Assembly (NCBI GenBank): GCA_035627955.1
Contig: DASPKU010000002.1
Span: forward strand, 148,277 to 212,276
Origin: Phycisphaerales bacterium
GTDB lineage: Bacteria; Planctomycetota; Phycisphaerae; Phycisphaerales; UBA1924
DNA length: 64,000 bases
Reading direction: 5' to 3'
Position 1 is the first letter of the stretch, and each line of letters begins with the position of its first letter. The position numbers were made by a program, and so were the translations under genes. The notes under the pieces are model-generated. The model was not told the DNA's origin and did not search any database. It saw nothing but the letters and a program-made list of their open reading frames with translations. Positions 60,696-64,000 of this stretch are shown piece by piece.

Positions 60696-62039
60696 TCAGC
60701 GCCGTGGGTTGCGGGGGGTGCCGGATTTGAGGGTGCGCGGGGGCTTGGGGGGGAAGGGGGTGCGCGGCGGTGGAGCGGATTCGGCCGCGCCGTTCGCGGC
60801 AGCGTGGGGCGTGGGCGCTTCGGGAGCAACTGGTTGCTCGGAAGCAGTTGGACTAGCGGGAGCAGCGGGAGCGGGCTGCGGCACCTCGGCAATCGCCGGC
60901 GCCTGGCTGTCGTTCATCGCGTCCGCCACGTTGATGCGGGCGAAAATGAGGCGGCCGGCGGAGGTCTGGAGGCTTGAGGTGACCGTCATCGTCACCGTGT
61001 GGCCGATGGCGTGGGCGCCGTCCTCGGCGACAACCATCGTGCCGTCGGCGAGGTAGCCGACGCCCTGCGTGGCCTGCTCGCCCTGGCGGACGAGTTTGAT
61101 GGTGACTTGCTCGCCCGGGACGAGGGCGGACTTGAGGGCGTTGGCGAGGTCGTTGATGTTGAGGACGGGGACGCCGTGGATGTTGGCGACGCGGGCGAGG
61201 CCGACGTCGGTGGTGGCGACCATCGCGGACATCGAGCGGGCGAGCTCGACGACCATCTGGTCCACGGCCTTGCCGGGCACGAGCGTGTCGTCGATGGTGA
61301 CGTCCAGGCGCGGCTGTCGCTGCAGCTTGGCGATGATCTCTAGCCCTCGGCGGCCCTTGCTGCGGCGCATGGCGTCGGCGGAGTCGGCCAGCTGCTGGAG
61401 CTCGCCGACCACGAAGCGGGGGATGACCACCGGAGCCTGCATGAAGCCGGTCGCGGCGACGTCGGCGATGCGGCCGTCGATGAGGACGGAGGTATCGATG
61501 AGGATGGGGCGCACGCCGCGGAGCTGCTTGGCGAACTCGACGTAGGGGATCACGAGGCGGAAGTCGTCCTGCGTCTGGAGGATGGTGGAGACGCCCAGGT
61601 AGCTCAGGGTGATGCCGATGATGATCTTGATGGAGTTGACGGTGGGCTTGAGCTCGGCGACGGCCTTCTCCTCCACCGCCCAGCTCTCGACGGCGAGGTC
61701 GATGATGAAGCCAAGGGCCAAGGTGGCGATGAGGCCGGCGAGGACGCCCACGAGCACGCCGACGATGGTGCCGGTCTTCTTGTTGGGCGTGAGGAGGTCA
61801 ACGCCCAGGGCCCCGAGGAACAGGATGACCGAGACGAGCAGCGGCAGCCACCACTGGGTGCCGACGCCCTCGTTGAAGCCCTCCTGATGCTGGAGGAAGG
61901 CGAGGGTGGTGAAGGTGGCGATGAGGATGAAGAAGGCGGCGCGGACGATCTTGAGCATCACCGCGCGCTGGCGGGCCGCGGCCTCGGCGGGGTGGAGGGA
62001 GTAGTTGGGCTCGGGGGATTGGCTGGGGCGGAGGATCAC
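60696..62039 (-). CDS. PIN/TRAM-domain integral membrane protein (YacL-like)
   Basis: The 447-residue protein has four membrane helices at ~27-155. The PIN-like nuclease domain follows: PILIDTSVLIDGRIADV, FVVGELQQLADSAD, GLEIIAKLQ and SAMVATTDVGLARVA, with the acidic residues of the family. The TRAM domain contains LVPGEQVTIKLVRQGEQATQGVGYL. The C-terminal ~80 residues are Pro/Ala-rich and end in a basic tail. It is a predicted membrane-attached RNase or RNA-binding protein. GTG 62039 chosen; the upstream frame overlaps the SRP RNA promoter. Confidence 0.85.
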   Translation of the reverse strand: MILRPSQSPEPNYSLHPAEAAARQRAVMLKIVRAAFFILIATFTTLAFLQHQEGFNEGVGTQWWLPLLVSVILFLGALGVDLLTPNKKTGTIVGVLVGVLAGLIATLALGFIIDLAVESWAVEEKAVAELKPTVNSIKIIIGITLSYLGVSTILQTQDDFRLVIPYVEFAKQLRGVRPILIDTSVLIDGRIADVAATGFMQAPVVIPRFVVGELQQLADSADAMRRSKGRRGLEIIAKLQRQPRLDVTIDDTLVPGKAVDQMVVELARSMSAMVATTDVGLARVANIHGVPVLNINDLANALKSALVPGEQVTIKLVRQGEQATQGVGYLADGTMVVAEDGAHAIGHTVTMTVTSSLQTSAGRLIFARINVADAMNDSQAPAIAEVPQPAPAAPASPTASEQPVAPEAPTPHAAANGAAESAPPPRTPFPPKPPRTLKSGTPRNPRR

Positions 62040-62079
62040 CGTCCAAGTGTACGGGTTGGGGGTGGCGGCGGGTTCAGGT

Positions 62080-62108
62080 TTGATTGGGGGAGCGGGGGGC
62101 ACTAACCT
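62080..62108 (+). promoter_or_regulatory. Sigma-70-like promoter of the SRP RNA
   Basis: TTGATT (62080-62085) and TAACCT (62103-62108) are separated by exactly 17 bases. The expected start at ~62115 coincides with the 5' end of the SRP RNA helix, which supports the assignment. Confidence 0.5.
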
Positions 62109-62118
62109 CCGTGCTCGT

Positions 62119-62240
62119 CCCCCCGATCGACGGCCGGGCCCGGTGCACGGATGGCCCGTGAACCTGGTCAGGGCTTGACCGCAGCAGCCATAAGCGGCCG
62201 TCGTCCGGTGCCGCCGGTGTCCTGGCCGTCGATCGGGGGG
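62119..62240 (+). ncRNA. ffs: Signal recognition particle RNA (small, 4.5S-type)
   Basis: The two ends, CCCCCCGATCGACGGCC (62119-62135) and GGCCGTCGATCGGGGGG (62224-62240), are perfectly complementary and close the molecule. The apex has the SRP helix-8 signature: GGTCAGG (62166-62172) and AGCAGCC (62183-62189), separated by ten bases as in the E. coli RNA, preceded by GTGAACCT and followed by ATAAG. These bases form the Ffh-binding asymmetric loop. The RNA is the scaffold of the signal recognition particle, which targets membrane proteins. The apical bases GCTTGACCGC do not give the usual GGAA-type tetraloop. It is a short form without an Alu domain. The gap 62040-62350 contains no protein gene. 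Confidence 0.88.
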
Positions 62241-62350
62241 ATGAGTGGGGGAAGAGTTCTCGGGCGTAGCGCCCAACCGCAGCCGATGATGGGGTCCTCT
62301 GGCCACCACCGCTAGAATCGGTGCTGGGATCTGTCAGGAGAGGACCGCGT

Positions 62351-63973
62351 TTGACTAAGCATGCGACCGTCGGGCCGGATGAGCGGATCGTGATCATCGG
62401 CGCGGGGCCTACGGGCCTGGGCGCCGGGTACCGCCTGAAGGAGCTCGGCCACACGAACTTCGCGATCTACGACCGCCACCCCTACGTAGGCGGGCTGTCG
62501 CACAGCTTCACCGACGACAAGGGCTTCACGTGGGACATCGGCGGGCACGTGATGTTCTCGCACTACACGTACTACGACCAGTGCTTCGAGAAGCTGATGG
62601 GGAGCGACTTCACCCTGAACAACCGCGAGAGCTGGGTGCGGATGTTCGACCGGTGGGTGCCGTACCCCTTCCAGAACAACGTGCGCTACCTGCCCAAGGA
62701 GGCGGCGTTTGAGTGCATCGCCGGGCTGATCAAAGCCCAGGGCGGCAAGGGGAAGGTCCCGAGCCCCGCGGCGGCCCGCAACTTCGGCGAGTTCATCGAC
62801 GCGGTGTTCGGCGAGGGGATCGCCAAGCACTTCATGCGCCCGTACAACTTCAAGGTCTGGGCGTACCCGCCCGAGATGATGAACAAGCAGTGGATCGGCG
62901 AGCGGGTCGCGGTGATCGACGTGGAGCGGGCGCTCAAGAACGTAATGCTGGGGCTGGATGACTTCGGCTGGGGCCCCAACAACCAGTTCAAGTTCCCCTT
63001 GAAGGGCGGCACGGGCGAGTTCTACCGCCGGTTCGGGCCGGTGCTGGGGCTGACCGAGGACGGGCGGGAGACGCAGCGGTCGCACATCAAGCTGAGCCGC
63101 ACGGTGGTGAGCATCGATGTGGATGCGCGGGTGGTGACGTTTAACACGGGGGAGCAGGTTCCCTACGACACGCTCATCAGCACCATGCCACTGGACGTGC
63201 TGTGCCGCGAGGTGCTGGTGGGGAACGTTCCCGATTCGATCCGCGCGGCGGCAGGCAGGCTGCTGCACAGCGGCGGGCACATGGTGGGCATCGGCATCAA
63301 GCGGCCGTGCCCGAGCACCAAGAGCTGGATGTACTTCCCCGAGGCCAACTGCCCCTTCTACCGGGTGACGTACCTCTCGAACTACTCGCCCTTCATGACG
63401 CCGGACAAGGACCGGTACTACTCGCTGCTGTGCGAGACGAGCACGAGCGACGTGAAGCCGGTGGACGCCTCCCGCATCGTGGAGGACACGATCGAGGGGT
63501 TGATCAACGCCGGGCTGATCACGCGCGAGGAGACCAAGGACATCGTCTCGACGTGGCACTACTACGCGGACTACTCGTACCCGACGCCGAGTGTGGAGCG
63601 CGATGAGGTGCTGAGCGTCCTGATTCCCTGGCTGGAGGCGCGGGGGATCTACTCGCGCGGGCGGTTCGGGATGTGGAAGTACGAGGTGGCGAACACCGAC
63701 CACACACTCATGCAGGGCGTGGAGTGCGTGAACCGGCTGCTGCTGGGAGAGCCGGAGACCACCATCGGCGTGGTGTACAAGGTGACCGAGGACGGGCGTC
63801 AGGCGGCCGTGCACGAGCGCCCGGCGCACGCGGGTTCGGGCGAGAAGCGGATCAGGCCGTCCGTTGCGCACGCGGAAGCGAAGCCCGAAGCGGTGCTGAT
63901 CGAAGCGAAAGTCGGCGATCTCGCGGCGGGGCCGATCGGCGAGGAAGAGGTCGGGATCGGCGAGGGCTCGTGA
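62351..63973 (+). CDS. FAD-dependent oxidoreductase, amine-oxidase/UDP-galactopyranose-mutase-like
   Basis: The 540-residue protein has an N-terminal FAD-binding motif, IVIIGAGPTGLGAGYRL, followed by the E/D-ended strand AIYDRHPYVGGLSHSF. WDIGGHVMFSHYTYYD and FKFPLKGGTGEFYRRF match the family of UDP-galactopyranose mutase-like and protoporphyrinogen-oxidase-like proteins. The late segment VANTDHTLMQGVECVNRLL is where the family binds the flavin a second time. It may act in surface polysaccharide synthesis. TTG 62351 was chosen: AGGAGAGGA lies about seven bases upstream. A charged tail of ~60 residues is probably disordered. Confidence 0.82.
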   Translation: MTKHATVGPDERIVIIGAGPTGLGAGYRLKELGHTNFAIYDRHPYVGGLSHSFTDDKGFTWDIGGHVMFSHYTYYDQCFEKLMGSDFTLNNRESWVRMFDRWVPYPFQNNVRYLPKEAAFECIAGLIKAQGGKGKVPSPAAARNFGEFIDAVFGEGIAKHFMRPYNFKVWAYPPEMMNKQWIGERVAVIDVERALKNVMLGLDDFGWGPNNQFKFPLKGGTGEFYRRFGPVLGLTEDGRETQRSHIKLSRTVVSIDVDARVVTFNTGEQVPYDTLISTMPLDVLCREVLVGNVPDSIRAAAGRLLHSGGHMVGIGIKRPCPSTKSWMYFPEANCPFYRVTYLSNYSPFMTPDKDRYYSLLCETSTSDVKPVDASRIVEDTIEGLINAGLITREETKDIVSTWHYYADYSYPTPSVERDEVLSVLIPWLEARGIYSRGRFGMWKYEVANTDHTLMQGVECVNRLLLGEPETTIGVVYKVTEDGRQAAVHERPAHAGSGEKRIRPSVAHAEAKPEAVLIEAKVGDLAAGPIGEEEVGIGEGS

Positions 63974-64000
63974 GCGCGCAAGCAGCGACAGCCCAGCGGC
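63970..64000 (+). CDS. Possible start of the next gene (partial)
   Basis: GTG at 63970 overlaps the TGA stop of the oxidoreductase as GTGA, and the frame is open to the window end (SAQAATAQR). The coupling pattern suggests a co-translated downstream gene, but ten codons cannot identify it. Confidence 0.3.
   Translation, partial: MSAQAATAQR

Noticed and set aside
1-64000. tRNA, rRNA, transposase or prophage genes
   Set aside because: Intergenic segments were read on both strands. No cloverleaf with a T-loop sequence, no rRNA segment and no transposase or integrase motif was recognised.

Overview
The window is GC-rich bacterial chromosome, densely packed with genes. It most likely comes from a planctomycete of the Phycisphaerae type; this is an inference. 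The evidence is a secreted kelch protein ending in the short Cys-containing double dockerin-like module typical of that lineage, a second secreted protein ending in DxDxSG-type dockerin loops, many GTG/TTG starts, a futalosine-pathway menaquinone gene, and large PQQ-propeller and DUF4139 proteins. No tRNA, rRNA, CRISPR array, transposase or phage gene was seen. One non-coding RNA gene was found: a small SRP RNA at 62119-62240.

Layout. 1-4.9 kb: the start of a PLP-dependent decarboxylase (runs off the left edge), divergent from a large SF1 helicase with a Vsr-like C-terminus. 4.9-18.4 kb, all minus: DUF4139 protein, small membrane protein, M3 peptidase, two paralogous exported ClpP-fold proteins, a CCA-adding-type nucleotidyltransferase, an AhpD-like protein and a 1425-residue PQQ/TPR protein. 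18.5-29.3 kb: DUF5658 protein, WHy lipoprotein, kelch-dockerin protein, Nif3-like protein, lipoprotein, lipid kinase, ybeY-corC pair, HD-GYP-PilZ protein and PilZ protein. 29.3-34.3 kb: an unusual block holding an intact ketosynthase, a GxxExxY-family protein with an RGG tail, a ketosynthase homologue and a beta-lactamase-fold protein. The last three lack the residues their families use for catalysis. 34.4-36.3 kb: membrane protein, rnpA, yidD, TetR regulator. 36.4-41.8 kb: a type IV pilus/type II secretion operon (pilM-N-O-PilP-like-pilB, minus strand). 42-57 kb: mqnB, HD-GYP sensor, iron-type binding protein, MBL hydrolase, SDR, DUF167, TIGR03790-dockerin protein, acyltransferase, ABC exporter, DinB, SPW protein, 2-hydroxyacid dehydrogenase, clpS and a Tat-exported epimerase-like protein. 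57-64 kb: a large exported protein related to TIGR03790, a broken DUF7660 gene, an orphan D12 DNA methyltransferase, a PIN-TRAM membrane protein, the SRP RNA and an FAD-dependent oxidoreductase.

The intergenic DNA carries repeat families visible by eye: (i) six hairpins with 10-bp stems whose sequences differ but stay paired, most with the flank (A)GTGCCAC; (ii) a roughly 110-nt element made of three hairpins (three copies plus one diverged copy), whose central stem shows compensatory changes around a conserved loop; (iii) imperfect tandem arrays of a CATAGGACT unit (three sites).

Most genes are housekeeping or envelope functions. The best candidates for something undescribed are the 29.3-34.3 kb block of inactivated enzyme homologues next to an active ketosynthase, the active/inactive ClpP-fold pair at 9.3-12.1 kb, and the structured intergenic elements.
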